Source of the DNA: Kwoniella dejecticola CBS 10117 | Taxonomy: Eukaryota; Basidiomycota; Tremellomycetes; Tremellales; Cryptococcaceae | DNA length: 64,000 nt | Assembly: GCF_000512565.2 (NCBI RefSeq) | Contig: NC_089309.1 | Span: forward strand, 310,001-374,000 | Reading direction: 5' to 3' | Shown: positions 9,619 to 20,844 of the stretch, one piece after another | Position numbering within the stretch: the stretch's first letter is position 1 | How the letters are laid out: every line of letters begins with the position of its first letter | Program-made: the position numbers and the translations under genes | The notes under the pieces: generated by a model | Databases searched by the model: none | What the model was told of the DNA's origin: nothing | Seen by the model: only the letters and a program-made list of their open reading frames with translations

Positions 9619-12108
9619 ATGTCATACGAAGTAATTTACGATTACGTCGAGCCCATCGACCCGAACTTGACATGCGCGATATGTCAGTCCGCCCTGGTCG
9701 ATCCAGTCACCACGACATCATGCAAACATACCTTTTGTCGAGATTGTATCACTAAAGCGATAGCTGTGAATCCACAATGTCCGATAGACAGATCGGCTTT
9801 GAGTGTTAGTAGTTTGAGGGATACTGAGCAGCTGGTGAAGCTTGTGAGTCATCTAACGAATTATCACTTGAAACAAGTTGTACAAGTCCGACAGCGACCG
9901 AGCGACAAGGACTGATCGTTTCGTGTGATCCTCTAGATGCTCGATGAGCTCAAGGTACGATGTGCAGCCGAAGAGTGCGGTGCAGTGATGGAACGAGGAT
10001 TGCTATTATCGCATTTAAGGAGTTGTCCGAAGACTGTCGTCACTTGCCAAGATGGTGATTGTGGGTTGTCGGTGAGTCAGATGTCGTTCAATGTCATCCT
10101 ACCTGATCTGACAGAATGGTTCGATACTGACCTGATGTCGCTCATCGCTGCAGATGTCCAGACACAGGCTGCCGCATCACAGAGCTTATGAATGTTTTCA
10201 ACGCAACATGGAATGCAAGAAATGCGGTACAATGTTAGTATTCAAGGATAGGAAAGTAAGTCGACACTTCCTTGCTGCCAGTGATCTTTCGACATCGCGG
10301 CATATTCAGCGTACCGACTGACCGACCGATCGGCAGGCTCAAAAGAGCTCCGAGTGTTGTCAATCTTCGTCAGCTGAGGGCAAGTGCGAGCTATGCGAAG
10401 AAATCAGTACGTTTTCGTCTCTCTGACAGGTGAAGACAAGGTACAGGTACACAGCTGATCGTGGTGATGTAGTCGGACATGACTCGCTTCACCATCGATG
10501 GACTTGCCCTAGAGTCAGAGTCGCTTGTCCTCATGTCACTAGAGGATGTCCAGCCATCATACCTCGGTCCGAGCTCCAAAACCATCTAAAGACTTGTTCG
10601 TTCGAGGCGCTCAGTGCTTTCTTCGAGCAGAATGATGCTAGGTTCAGACTTCTTGAACAGAAGAACGAGACTTTACAAGCTGAGGTGGATCTACTCAAGA
10701 CTGAACTACGTTCTTCCAACAGCGGTAATGGCAGACCTCCTCAACTATGGGGCTCACGAGTCAGACCACATTCTTTCATCCCCGAAGATCTATCGCCGAC
10801 AGCCCCTACTGCGCATTGGCTTGATCTCGCTCCTCCACAGATCGACGTGCTCAGCGAAGAATCGCCGTCTCCTCCAACGCCGACAGTGCCTGTCAATCCT
10901 TCTGGACAAACCCTCAATAACGATAGCGAGACGACTCCACGCTTGACGATACCTCCCGCTCAAAATCGTCACGGACAAACGGCATCATCCCCTACGTCAC
11001 CTGTCTCACCAAGACCATCTCCCCAGACACATTCAGCCTCAGCTTATCCTGGAGTGACCGCTCGTGCAGCTGCGGATCTCGCGCACCAGCGCTCTATGGT
11101 CGCACCTTCCTTCGGTTCGCACCAATCTTATGCTGATTGGACTTTTAACCGATTGTCGAGTCATAATATGCCGAACATCGAGGATGCTATAATGGCACTG
11201 AGAGATAGCGTGTTGCAATTGGCTGGAGGAATCGATACGATGGAAAGGAGGAACGAAGTGTACGCCCGCGCTTTGTCTGCTGGCAGATTCTCCGCTCAAT
11301 TCTACGTGTGGAGGTTTGATGCTGACTAGTATATTACAGGCGTACAATGACCGAAAGCTTGAGGGTATTAGAAGAGGTCGGCAGTCTACGAGCAATCGTC
11401 ACTACCATGCGAATGCGTGAGTCCGTCACCTCCCTGTTCGTACCGTGTACATCCGTCGTGTTCATCGTTCTGAGTGAAGCTGATCTTCGACCAGAGGTAA
11501 TGATGGCCCAACACTCTCGAGCCGCTCTTACGCGTGCCTCAGTCCCCCTATTCTCTCAAGCTGTGGACTATCAACGAGAAAACACCAATTCCTCATCCTC
11601 CGATGCAATCCGTGAATCTGAATTGCAACCGAATTATTCAATGAGTATACCGATTACGCATAGTCATTCGACACAATCTATCGAAATTGAACAGCGACAT
11701 GGCTCGGGCGCGGGCGCGGGCGTGGGCGAAGGTGAGGGCGAGCCAGTTTCTGAAGATACATATCTTGATCCCGAGCGACCCCATTCCATCAGAGAATCAC
11801 ATGCTTTCTCGCGCACAGCAGCCAGCTCGACCAGCAGTCTCATCACCGCCTACAATGCGACTAGTAGGAACGGTTCGGGAAGGGGAAGGACGATAGGTAG
11901 TGGAGCGGGATTGACGGGCAGGACGATGGCTATTCCGCCTCCGCTTCCCCATGAGGATGCAAGTAGGGATGGGGATGGGGCAAGGGGTAGTTTTGGGCTT
12001 GAAGGGAATGTGAGAAATGGGAGTAAGTCAAGTTTGTCCCAATTGTCAGCTATGACAGTCGCTCTCTCCGGATGTCCACACCGTAGCTTTAATTTGACGA
12101 AAAAGTAG
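9619..12108 (+). CDS. RING finger / TRAF-type zinc-finger protein, putative E3 ubiquitin ligase
   Basis: Seven exons fit one frame: 9619-9843, 9937-10071, 10154-10255, 10337-10406, 10473-11259, 11340-11416 and 11495-12108, giving 669 residues. Residues ~18-60 form a C3HC4 RING (CAICQSAL, CKHTFCRDC, CPID). Cys/His-rich TRAF-type fingers follow over exons 2-5 (CAAEECG..HLRSCPKTVVTC, MECKKCGTM, CPHVTRGCPAII..HLKTC). A coiled coil comes next (FFEQNDARFRLLEQKNETLQ), then a Pro/Ser-rich linker, a second helical segment (VRTMTESLRVLEEVGSL) and a disordered Gly/Ser tail. This arrangement matches TRAF-like RING E3 ligases. Exon 6 boundaries were chosen to keep the helical frame; the other junctions have canonical GT/AG ends. 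Substrate is unknown. Confidence 0.82.
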
Positions 12109-12596
12109 CGATGGATGCTGATTGCTTTGGGCACACTGAATAGGATTGAGTCGAGCGAATCCGTTGAATCTGATTAGGCGTCAACCGTCGAGATTGAACA
12201 ACCGGCCCAGGTTATGAAGCCTCATCGCTATCGCTATCATGATTGCGATTGATCTCAAGCAGCGAGCCGCGAGCACGAAACGAGGAGATTACAATCCCGA
12301 CTTGTTTTTGACAAGGCAGTCAATATGTGATTTATGATTTGTAATGACCTGATTGACGACGATAACGAACGACGAGTTCCTTGAAAGGCAGATCCCGTAT
12401 CGAAGCGAGTCTTCCCAGAACAGATGACTTGGACACTTGACGATCGATTGAACATCTTGAAACATGCACAACCCCTGTAAGGTATTCTTGCTCATGGATC
12501 ATACAACCATATGCATATACATCGCACATACGTCAATGTATCGCACACATAGGCAGCCCTTTAAAGGATACGTCATGTTCTTCTTTCGCTATTGCT
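12109..12596. other. Convergent intergenic region
   Basis: About 490 bp between the 3' ends of the zinc-finger gene and the RNase H2B gene. Only short chance frames are present. Confidence 0.45.
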
Positions 12597-14463
12597 TCAC
12601 TTCTTCTTACCTTCTTTAGGCTTGAAGAAGCTAGTCAATTTGTTCATACTATTGGTATTTACTTTCTTGAGGGCCTAGAAAGAAGATTTGACGTCAGATT
12701 GATTGAGCTGCTGTCTCGGAGCATAAGACCACACAGTGCAAGATGCTGTAGGTGGTGTGAGATAACAAAGACTCACTTCTACCCCTTTGGAAGTCGGAGC
12801 TTTCCTCTTATTCGCTTTGGCATCTTTATCTTTATCCTTGTTCGAGGTGTTCTTGGGTACTTGAGACGCTGCTATACTGGCTGCAGTACAGTTTTTGACG
12901 TGGGTAATGAGGGCTGAGAAACTATTTTGGGCCCGTGGTGCAAGGCACAAGGTTAGAAGGCAAAGTCAGTTAGTTGGCTCGGCTCGGCTCGGCTCGGCTC
13001 GGCCAAAGTGATGTTGGGATGAAGGCAAGTCAGGAAGAATGCAGGTTCCATTGAGCCAAAGAAACTTACTCGTCCGATCTCACCAATTGGATGGATATTC
13101 GAGGAGGTAGCCACTGACTTAGATGTTCGCATGACGCTTGCATTCGAGATACTGTGCGTTGATCATCGAACGTCGATTAGCTTTATTCTTTCCCAGCATT
13201 TGAGACGATCGAACATTGAGTCGACACATTGAGCAAGTGGTTTCGGTTTCAGCTGGACTCTTGAATGATTGCAGGTGGGATAAAGTAAAACCACTAAAAA
13301 ACACTTACACTTCCTCAACTCCTCATACTCATCACCTAACAGCCCATCCTTACTTAGACCCCTGACTAGATGATCGAATTTCTCAAATTCTTGAGGCTGG
13401 GAGAAGTACTCTACTTTCCGCTTGAGGTGGTTAAGGAGCATCGGTATGGACGGTCGATAATATTTCTGGTCTTTCGATTTAGCTGAGGATGGGGACGAAG
13501 GTGAAGAAACGGTGGGTATGACTGTCATTCAATATCTCGCATGTGATCAGCATCAGTTCACACTAAGAAGCAGACGAACAAGTTGACAAGAGTACGGCTA
13601 GACTCACCTTTCTTCTCGCAACATGCTCTGAACACCCTCCTAATGATTTTCAACTTCAACAAATGCTCTATATCCCGATTATATCCCGTTGTCATTGACG
13701 ATTGACCCGACTTGGCTTGCACGGTGAAGGGCTCGGGAAGGGAGAATGCGGGAAGGGAAGATGCTGTTGAGACCAAGTCGGAGAAAGGCTGGAACGACTG
13801 AGCATTATTCTGAGACGCAAAGCAAGTTGTGTATTAGCTGGCTGAGCAAGTTCCGCCCAACGTCACTTCAAGGAAGATAAGGAGGCTCACACTGTTACTC
13901 AGAGCCAGGATGATCGGGATGACCAAGTATAATGGATCGATAGGATAATGCAGTAAAATGTTACCAGCTAAAATGATCGTGTCCAGTAATATGTGTCAGC
14001 GTTGTAGATTGGCACATTGTACATACATCTAGATAAAATTATCCACAGTCAAAAGAGCAGCTGATGAGTACGAAGATAGCTCACTCACCGTCAATACCAC
14101 TTTCACCGATAAACCACGTCCGTCTCTGCGATCCATTGAGCTTGATCACTTCCAAAATAGTCTCTTGGCCTCGAGCATCGACGTATGGGAGGTATAGCTG
14201 AGGCTGGCCTGTCAGTGTGTAAGATGAACAAGGTAAGCTTACAGCAGGGCGGTCATCATACATCAGGATCGAGGTAGGGAAAGCAGAGTGAATGGGGAGC
14301 ATACCTGTGCGAGGATGAGGTAGTCTCAAATACTTGTGCGATTTTGACAGGTCGACATCTGACGGAAGATCATCAGCTTCCAGACCTTCCTTCCTTCGAT
14401 TTGCTTGTTTCGGCGTCGGCAGGGTTTAAACATACCATCTTTGATCACTGATATGTACTCCAT
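12597..14463 (-). CDS. RNH202: Ribonuclease H2 subunit B
   Basis: Non-catalytic B subunit of RNase H2, the nuclear enzyme that removes ribonucleotides from DNA and RNA:DNA hybrids. It is read from ATG at 14463 through at least eight short exons. The early exons splice into the family signature: YISVIKDG, KYLRLPHPRTGQPQLYLPY, RRTWFIGESGIDG, then NILLHYPIDPLYLVIPI. This matches the conserved 'lrLpHPrtg...fl' and 'tpiDPlfllip' motifs. The middle contains YYRPSIPMLLNHLKRKVEYF. The last exons (12876-12777 and 12674-12597) give a Lys-rich linker and end in MNKLTSFFKPKEGKKK. That end resembles a PCNA-interacting (PIP) motif, which is also C-terminal in human RNASEH2B. Junctions between 12880 and 13320 are the least certain: I joined ...EELRK to ...QWLPPRISIQLV by frame and similarity. 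Confidence 0.8.
12976..13004. repeat. GGCTC pentanucleotide microsatellite
   Basis: Five perfect copies of GGCTC plus a partial one. They lie in an inferred intron of the RNase H2B gene, so variation here should not alter the protein. Confidence 0.85.
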
Positions 14464-14863
14464 CTTGTTGGGTGTGTCTATCGCCTCTTCTTGTCACCGT
14501 CGTATGATGGTCGGGTCGAAGCTATTCAATCCATGAAGTCTGGCAAAGACAACATTTGTCGCAATTCACTGGTCAAGTCACTTAGGACGACGCGTCTTTG
14601 ATGATTTTACGCGAACTGCAATCGCCCTTACGTGATTCCAATGTTCTCAGAACAAGAACGTCAATGGCAAAATGATCTTGACATCAAAAGCATACTCAAA
14701 TCACCTGTACATACATACAAGCTCGACGGAAATACACTTTCACTTTCGCGAGACTACCTTATCGACACGGAGGAGTGCATATTCAAGGATCACAGATACC
14801 ATACCGTGTCCTATAGCCGCACACTTAATAAGACTAGGTACGGCTAAAATTGGGAGGATTCAA
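14464..14863. other. Intergenic region between two minus-strand genes
   Basis: About 400 bp holding the RNase H2B promoter and the 3' flank of the GFA-family gene. Overlapping short plus-strand frames (14632-14953) run into the downstream coding exon and are judged to be chance openings. Confidence 0.4.
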
Positions 14864-15834
14864 CTAGTCGACCCAAACTCCGTTGGTCTTGTGCCATTCC
14901 TGAACAACGCCGAAGTGTCAGCTGTCTCCCCGGTATTACACTCGAAAAGATAGGGGTCAGGAAGCTGCTTGCGAAAGTGACCCACCTCGATACCTTTACC
15001 GGGAGGATACCCCTGATACGCTTTGGCTCCCTCCGGAATAGGGAGAGTAGGGGAGCACGAATCTCGCTTGATTGCCATCAGATGCGCTCCTTCCGGAATG
15101 GAGGGAAGTGGGTCGGGCTTGTCAATCGATGAGGCGAATGGGTAGATCCACTAATACGTGATTTTGGTCAGCATGATCAAGTCATTCATATCGAGCATGA
15201 GTACGATGGCGTGAGAACGATAAAAGTTTAAAAATGGGAGAGATGAGCTGGACTCACATCGGGCCATTGATCATCGTAACACCAAAGCATACTCGAGCAT
15301 TCCGGACAAAATGCTCGTTCTGAATTCCAGCGTTCCTTGGGGATATCATTCTCGTCGAACGTCTTGACTGCGGTGTATTTTCTACTCCGTTCCATCCCCC
15401 ACCATATATCTTTTAGCTTGAACCCAATTTGGACTAAACACAGACAGCTTGACTCGGGCGGCAATTAGATGTACTTGATCTTATCCTCTCCTCTGATGAT
15501 TTTGAGTGTCTTGGTGTTACCCATAATATTGACGGAACCCATATATCCGCCTGCTTTGCGGCAGATCGAACATTGACATAGCTGTGAATGGTGTAAGCCG
15601 GTGAACTTGGCCGCTGTTCTGCAAGCTTACGGCGTATGGGACTGGAGTGTTTGACTATGCCACCGGAGTCAGCTGGCTTTCATAAGGACGCATGAACAGG
15701 AGGCGTGTGCGACTCACTTCCACAGTATACTTGATTGCCTTGCAATGGCAGGATCTATAGCCAACGGGCCAGGGTAAGCTTGTACCGCCCGTGGCGCTGC
15801 TAGATTAAGCTTACCCTTCAAGAAGTACAGGCAT
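14864..15834 (-). CDS. GFA/CENP-V family zinc protein (glutathione-dependent formaldehyde-activating-like)
   Basis: Small zinc protein of the GFA/CENP-V fold (formerly DUF636), about 170 residues from seven short exons. The ATG at 15834 opens MPVLLEG, and the next exon gives SCHCKAIKYTVE. Following exons give NTPVPYA, then CQCSICRKAGGYMGSVNIMG, KYTAVKTFDEND, FCPECSSMLWCYDDQWPD, and WIYPFASSID. A tail ends in EWHKTNGVWVD with a stop at 14864. The CxC, CxxC and FCxxCxSxLW motifs are the family's two zinc sites. An apparent TAA after KIKYI disappears if an intron of about 100 nt (donor GTACAT, acceptor GTAG) is removed, joining DKIK to KYTAVK. Members of the family include S-hydroxymethylglutathione synthase, but most fungal ones have no proven substrate, so enzyme activity is not claimed. 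Confidence 0.78.
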
Positions 15835-16258
15835 CGTTACGAGGCTCCGGGTTGAAGCTTTTTTACTTTTCTGAAAGCAGTGATGCGTAGTTGACAATCA
15901 TGAGCTTACAAGCATTATATGCCCAGCTACTCTATGTAGGGGACGCTATGAGATCATCGCATGGATCGCCTCCACCATACACTACAGGATCCCCAATCAA
16001 TCCCACATCATGGCGTCTGCAGTCGGCGTGGCTGATAGGAATACTTCCGCAAAGCGGATTTGTCCGTTGAAATGTTGTTTCGGGTGGCAAAATGAACCGA
16101 GCGAGTAAGATCAAACTTATTTCGCATTTTCATCTGGATGGGTTTTGCTTATGAAATCATTTCAAGTACTAGAATTCATCTTGCAGCAGGGCTTCAATAT
16201 TCGCGACCTGATCACAATCCTCTGACAGGGCACAACACATTGCTTCAATCGACCAACA
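15835..16258. other. Divergent promoter region of GFA-family gene and NAR1
   Basis: About 420 bp shared by two divergent genes. No clear core-promoter element was picked out. Confidence 0.45.
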
Positions 16259-18478
16259 ATGGCTTTCTCCGGTGCTTTGGTGGGCTTTAGTCCCCTTCGC
16301 GCACAATGAGCCGTCTGAGCTAATCATAATCTAAATTCCAGACCATAACGGATCTGGACGATTTCTTGACCCCCTCACAAGCTTGTATCATCCCTGTGCG
16401 AAACAAACCGAGTGTTACAGCAGAGGAAGGCTCTGTGAGTCAACAGCTGATCTACTGCTCTCCGCCGTCAGCTGACTGACTCGTCAACCGCAGACCGAGA
16501 TCCAGATTGACTCCAATAATAACTACTATGAAGTATCGACTTACCCCACCGATAATGCTGGGCCAGGACCATCGACTTCAAGTGCGAAGAAAGCGCTGGA
16601 GAAGGCTGAAATCAACCTGAACGACTGCCTGGCTTGCAGGTAAGCTGGAACCCACTGTCTAGCTAAACATACCGCCAGGCGTTGGCTTACTCATCGACCT
16701 CCTTTTCAGCGGTTGCATTACCTCCACCGAATCTTTGCTCATCACACTACAATCCCAGAACGAGGTTCTCGAATTTATCAAGACCAACCCGACTTCCACC
16801 GATCCAGATGCACCGTGCCACAGTCCCCGTTTACCAATCTTATCAATCTCACCTCAGACTTTAGCTTCCTTGTCAGCTGCTTATAGCTCAGCCACCTCGC
16901 GTCCACCCATCCCGCTTTTGACTTTACTCCGCCGCATCAGAGCGTTTCTGAGCCAGCCAGAAAAAGGTGGCTGGAAAGTATGGGACACGACCTTCGCGCG
17001 ACATATGAGCCTGAAGGAGACTGTTACGGAGTATTATGAGCGGAAGGATAAGAAGGAAAAGGGGAAAGCTGCTGAATTGCCTATGCTGGCTAGTGCTTGT
17101 CCTGGATGGGTATGCTATGCCGAGAAAGCTCAAGGGGACTTACTGCACTTGCTGAGCGCAGCTAAAAGTAGTCAGGGAATAGTGGGCGCATTGGCTAAGA
17201 ATTGGTATGGCCAGAAATCGCATCGCAAGTGAGTACTGCTTTTTCGGGTTACAAGAGATAAGACCGCTTATTGGCCATGCCAGACCAAACGAGATATACC
17301 ATGTTACTGCTATGCCATGTTACGACAAGAAGCTTGAAGCCTCTCGATCAGACTTCTACTCCTCTCTCTACTCTACTAAAGACGTCGACTGTGTCCTTAC
17401 CACCGGTGAATTAGATCTATTACTACAAGAACTAGGTTTCGAGCCATATCAACCTGTCTCCGAAGAAGATGTACCCTCTCTGATCGGAAGCGAGGAATCG
17501 CCTTACCCCGAGATGCTCACTCACGAAGGATCTTCCTCCGGCTCATACCTTGCCACCATCATACGAGACATCCAGAACAATCACCCTAATCCGACCAGAA
17601 TCACCACGAGGGAAATCAGAGGATCAACAGACAACGTCGAATATCTCATGCACGATTCGATCACCGGAGAAGTATTGTTCAAAGGAGCGAAAGTGTACGG
17701 ATTCAGGAATCTGCAGAACCTAGTAAGGAAAGTCGCGAAGGAAACCGGGATCGGAAAAGCAGGACGATCAGGAGCGGGAGCTGGGAAATTGAGTCTGGCA
17801 GTAGCTGCTCGAAGGCGGAAAGCCAAGGTTGCAAGTAATGGCGATACGGGCACGTCTACGCCTACTTCGGATGCGGAGAGTATAGCGAGTCTGAGCTTGG
17901 CGAGTGGAGAAGACAAGAAGCTGGATTTCGTAGAGGTCATGGCCTGTCCCGGAGGATGTGTGAATGGTGGAGGACAGATGAAACCTGTCGCAGTCGGGTC
18001 AAATGGAAATGAGAAAATGGATATGGATGTAGATGAAGAGGGATACACTAGACCTATTCCTGATGAGGGCACCGACATAGCTGATGTACCGAGCAAAACC
18101 TCCAGTGGATTGGGAGGAGTAGAAGAAGGGATGAGATGGTCGACTAAAGAATGGGTTGAGAAAGTAGAAAATATCTATTGGACCGGATTACCTACCCCGC
18201 CCCCATCGCCTCCGCTCGGAGCTTCGATTATCGATACACAGATATACCAACAAACCATCAATGGCCAAAGTAACGGCAGTAATGGACACGTACACGAAGC
18301 CAAATCAACAGACAAGAATCGAACGCAACAGGCTGATCAAATGGCCGAGCAAATTGTTTTAGATGTTTGTGGAGAAGATTCAGCCAAGAGATGGGAGTTC
18401 TTGAGGACTAGATTCAGGAAAGTGGAGAGTGATATTCTGGCCCAGGGCGGGGTGACGCTAGAAGCTGTCAAATGGTAG
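16259..18478 (+). CDS. NAR1: Cytosolic Fe-S cluster assembly factor NAR1
   Basis: Iron-only-hydrogenase-like protein of the cytosolic iron-sulfur assembly (CIA) machinery, which links the early scaffold to the targeting complex. The spliced product begins MAFSGAL|TITDLDDFLTPSQACIIPV. It continues with DCLACSGCITS, which with the preceding Cys provides the N-terminal 4Fe-4S ligands. The hydrogenase-like cluster ligands are in SACPGWVCYAEK, AMPCYDKKLEASR and ACPGGCVNGGGQ. The protein ends in VKW; a C-terminal aromatic is typical of CIA targeting signals. Five exons are inferred, about 670 residues. The intron 17229-17262 is only 34 nt but is needed to join GQKSHRK to PLIGHARPNEIYHV. A low-complexity insert (about 17750-18330) makes the protein longer than yeast Nar1. 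Confidence 0.9.
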
Positions 18479-19205
18479 GACCGATCCAATAGTCAGTGCA
18501 ATTGTTCCGCCGCCGCATATAGGGAGTTCCCGATGTATGATAGGGCATGGATATGTCGCTCCAAATAATGCTTTTGCACCTGGGGAATCGCTGGACTCAG
18601 GTCTAACTGTTGATTGACCCACTTTGAGATATTCCGCGACATCGGGAATAAGCGGGTCCTTTTGACGTACCGCACAGCTTCACTTGACTCGTGAAAATGG
18701 CGAGGCGAGTCAGAAGAAGGCAGCTGGGCTTCTCCGCTTTGGATGGGAGGTCTTAGGCGTTTCGTCCCGGCCTGATGACATGCAGTACGATGAGCCAAGC
18801 GTCAACAGATCTTGCCACCCCAAAATATACAGCATCAATCTCGCATCTCGCATCAATTGTACAATTCAGCGCTACACCATTGGCAGTGCCATTGGGTGAA
18901 ATACGCCCGGATCCGACTCCATCAACCCCCATCATTCAACTTCGAGGAACATGATCCAAGTTTGTTCTTCCACACAACTCTGAGGTTCCAATTTGAGATC
19001 GCATGAGGCTTGTATCGCAGACTCGGTATGCTGCTGTTCACCATGACATCACATGCTGAGAGGACATTCTGCAATGCATTACATCGACAACGAAATCTGC
19101 CCGAATCAGCTACTCAAAGCCACATACAGTATAATCGTTCATTCATGCCAATGCCACATTTGACGATCCCGCCATGTGTGGCATGATCGAGATACCTTGA
19201 TCCAG
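18479..19205. other. Convergent intergenic region
   Basis: About 730 bp between NAR1 and the small minus-strand gene at 19206. Several short frames on both strands look like chance openings. Confidence 0.4.
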
Positions 19206-19526
19206 CTACTTTCGCTCATCCTTTTCGATGACGGTAGACGCCCATAGACAAGTTCTTTCCTCCTGTTTTCTCTCCCACTGCTCGACGTTGCATTCAGAGA
19301 CTACTGATCCACCCGTACCAGATCGCACAACCAGAAATTGCTCGCCTTCATCTTTGCTAGTGATAGGGACGATACTGTAGGTAGTCTCGCCTCTAGCATG
19401 GCTGTCGGCATCAGGAATGAAGGTCCAGTAATCTTCTTTATCGTCGTAGGGCTCGTAAGGTATCACCCCTGAGACTCTGAAGAACTCGAAAGGCAGACCG
19501 GAACATGAGCTAGCTGTTGTGGTCAT
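19206..19526 (-). CDS. Small hypothetical protein (106 aa)
   Basis: I do not recognise this product. An intronless frame starts at ATG 19526 and ends at 19206. It is acidic and soluble-looking, with EPYDDKEDYWTFIPDADS and a C-terminal WERKQEERTCLW segment. The frame stays open upstream to 19913, but the 19526 start is preferred. A TATAAATA sequence on the same strand (19695-19688) lies about 160 bases upstream, at a plausible distance for a promoter with a short leader. Confidence 0.45.
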   Translation of the reverse strand: MTTTASSCSGLPFEFFRVSGVIPYEPYDDKEDYWTFIPDADSHARGETTYSIVPITSKDEGEQFLVVRSGTGGSVVSECNVEQWERKQEERTCLWASTVIEKDERK

Positions 19527-20239
19527 TGTGCGATTTCTTAGAGTGTAAAGCGTAGTGCAGTACTGCGATTGATCCATTAAACGGTTGAAGGTGATGGGGC
19601 AGAGTTTGAGTAAGTGAGTGAGTGAATGGGTGAAAGAGTGGAGTAACGATAGAGATCTGGTCAGACAAGATCGCACTATCCTCGCAGTATTTATACATGA
19701 CTTGAGGGAATGTGAACCGTTATGAGTCTCCCGCGACTCTCGGATCAGATGAATTCTATTCTGGGCCAAGGCTCTAGGCTCAGGGGGATAGCAGATATTC
19801 GAAGCCAGGTAATTCAAAGAAAGCTTAGACGTGGCTACACATGATCCGATTGTGAATGATCCTCGCACCGAGTTATGAACCGATTGTAACGGAAACCGAC
19901 AGTGGAGAAGCACAGAATGCGACTTCGGCCAATAAAAGGAGTGACAACATACATTTCAAATTTGTTTACAAATTTACTTCAATACACTTCTTTCGTTCGT
20001 ACATACAAACTCGATCGCCAAGGTTGATTTGATTGACAGGGTTGCAAGATTCACCGATAACAACGAAACAAAGAGGAAAAAGCTCAATCGAACTGAGAAG
20101 GGGGGGAAACAGATACGGATTCGGATTGAATATGTCTCGTCCTGCGTGAAGTCGGAAATACTCGTTCTAGCTTCAGACTAAGTTATCGAGATACATGAAG
20201 CTAAACCTGTCTGACTTCTCAAGCTCATGGTAAAGCCAT
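19527..20239. other. Intergenic region
   Basis: About 700 bp with the promoter of the 19526 gene on its left side and the 3' flank of the secreted-protein gene on its right. No other feature is supported. Confidence 0.4.
19688..19695 (-). promoter_or_regulatory. Putative TATA box of the 19526 gene
   Basis: TATAAATA read on the minus strand, about 160 bases upstream of the inferred ATG. This is the only strong TATA match in the vicinity. Confidence 0.4.
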
Positions 20240-20714
20240 TTACCAAGAGGGAACAAGGACGTTTCCACCGGAACCGATGTTTTGGGAGTTGGCTGTTTTC
20301 GTAAACGACAATTAGCTGATGCTATTGGATGATATTCAAGAGGTTATCACTTACAGTTACCCTTGTTGGTGGATCCAGCACCGGTGTTCTGGGATCCTGC
20401 ACCAGCACCGGCGAAGTCACCCTTGGAGAAGGCACCAGCGAAGTTACCGTTGTTGTCGGTCACTGAAGCTCAGTCATGTCAGCGACACTACTCTTGGCAT
20501 GGGCAGATAAGCCGCGGCAGGGGACGAAGAACGAAGACTTACAGACGTAAATGTTTCCAACGGTGATCAACTTGTATCCAGGAGGCACGGTGGGTGGGTG
20601 AGAGGAAGATCCTCCTCGAGCCTCGATGTCAGCTACGGCAGCTGGGACTGGGGAGGCGATGGCACCGAAGGAGAGGGTGACGAGGGCAGCAGCGAAGATT
20701 GTGGAGAATCGCAT
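20240..20714 (-). CDS. Small secreted Gly/Asn-rich protein (110 aa)
   Basis: Three exons, 20714-20543, 20462-20355 and 20292-20240, splice to 110 residues. The N-terminus (MRFSTIFAAALVTLSFGAIA) is a strong signal peptide, with cleavage likely before SPVPAAV. The mature part has a short Pro-rich segment, one Cys near residue 57, then Gly/Ala/Asn repeats (GNFAGAFSKGDFAGAGAGS, GAGSTNKGN, NIGSGGN). It ends in VLVPSW. No enzyme domain or GPI signal is present. A TATAAATA box lies 120 bases upstream and the leader just before the ATG is CCAAA-rich, suggesting a well-expressed gene. It is probably an abundant secreted or wall-associated small protein; the function is unknown. Confidence 0.72.
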
Positions 20715-20836
20715 GTTGGCTTTGGTTGGTTTGGTTTGGTTGGTTTAGTTGTTGTTTAGCTGAGTGAAGTTGTTGAGCGTTGGAAGTTGTTGTTGGTGTT
20801 GAAAAAACGAAGCTCGAAGGTCGGTCTGGAGGGGGG

Positions 20837-20844
20837 TATTTATA
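20837..20844 (-). promoter_or_regulatory. TATA box of the small secreted protein gene
   Basis: TATAAATA on the minus strand within GGTATAAATACC, about 123 bases upstream of the ATG at 20714. The leader in between is rich in CCAAA/CCAA units. Confidence 0.6.
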
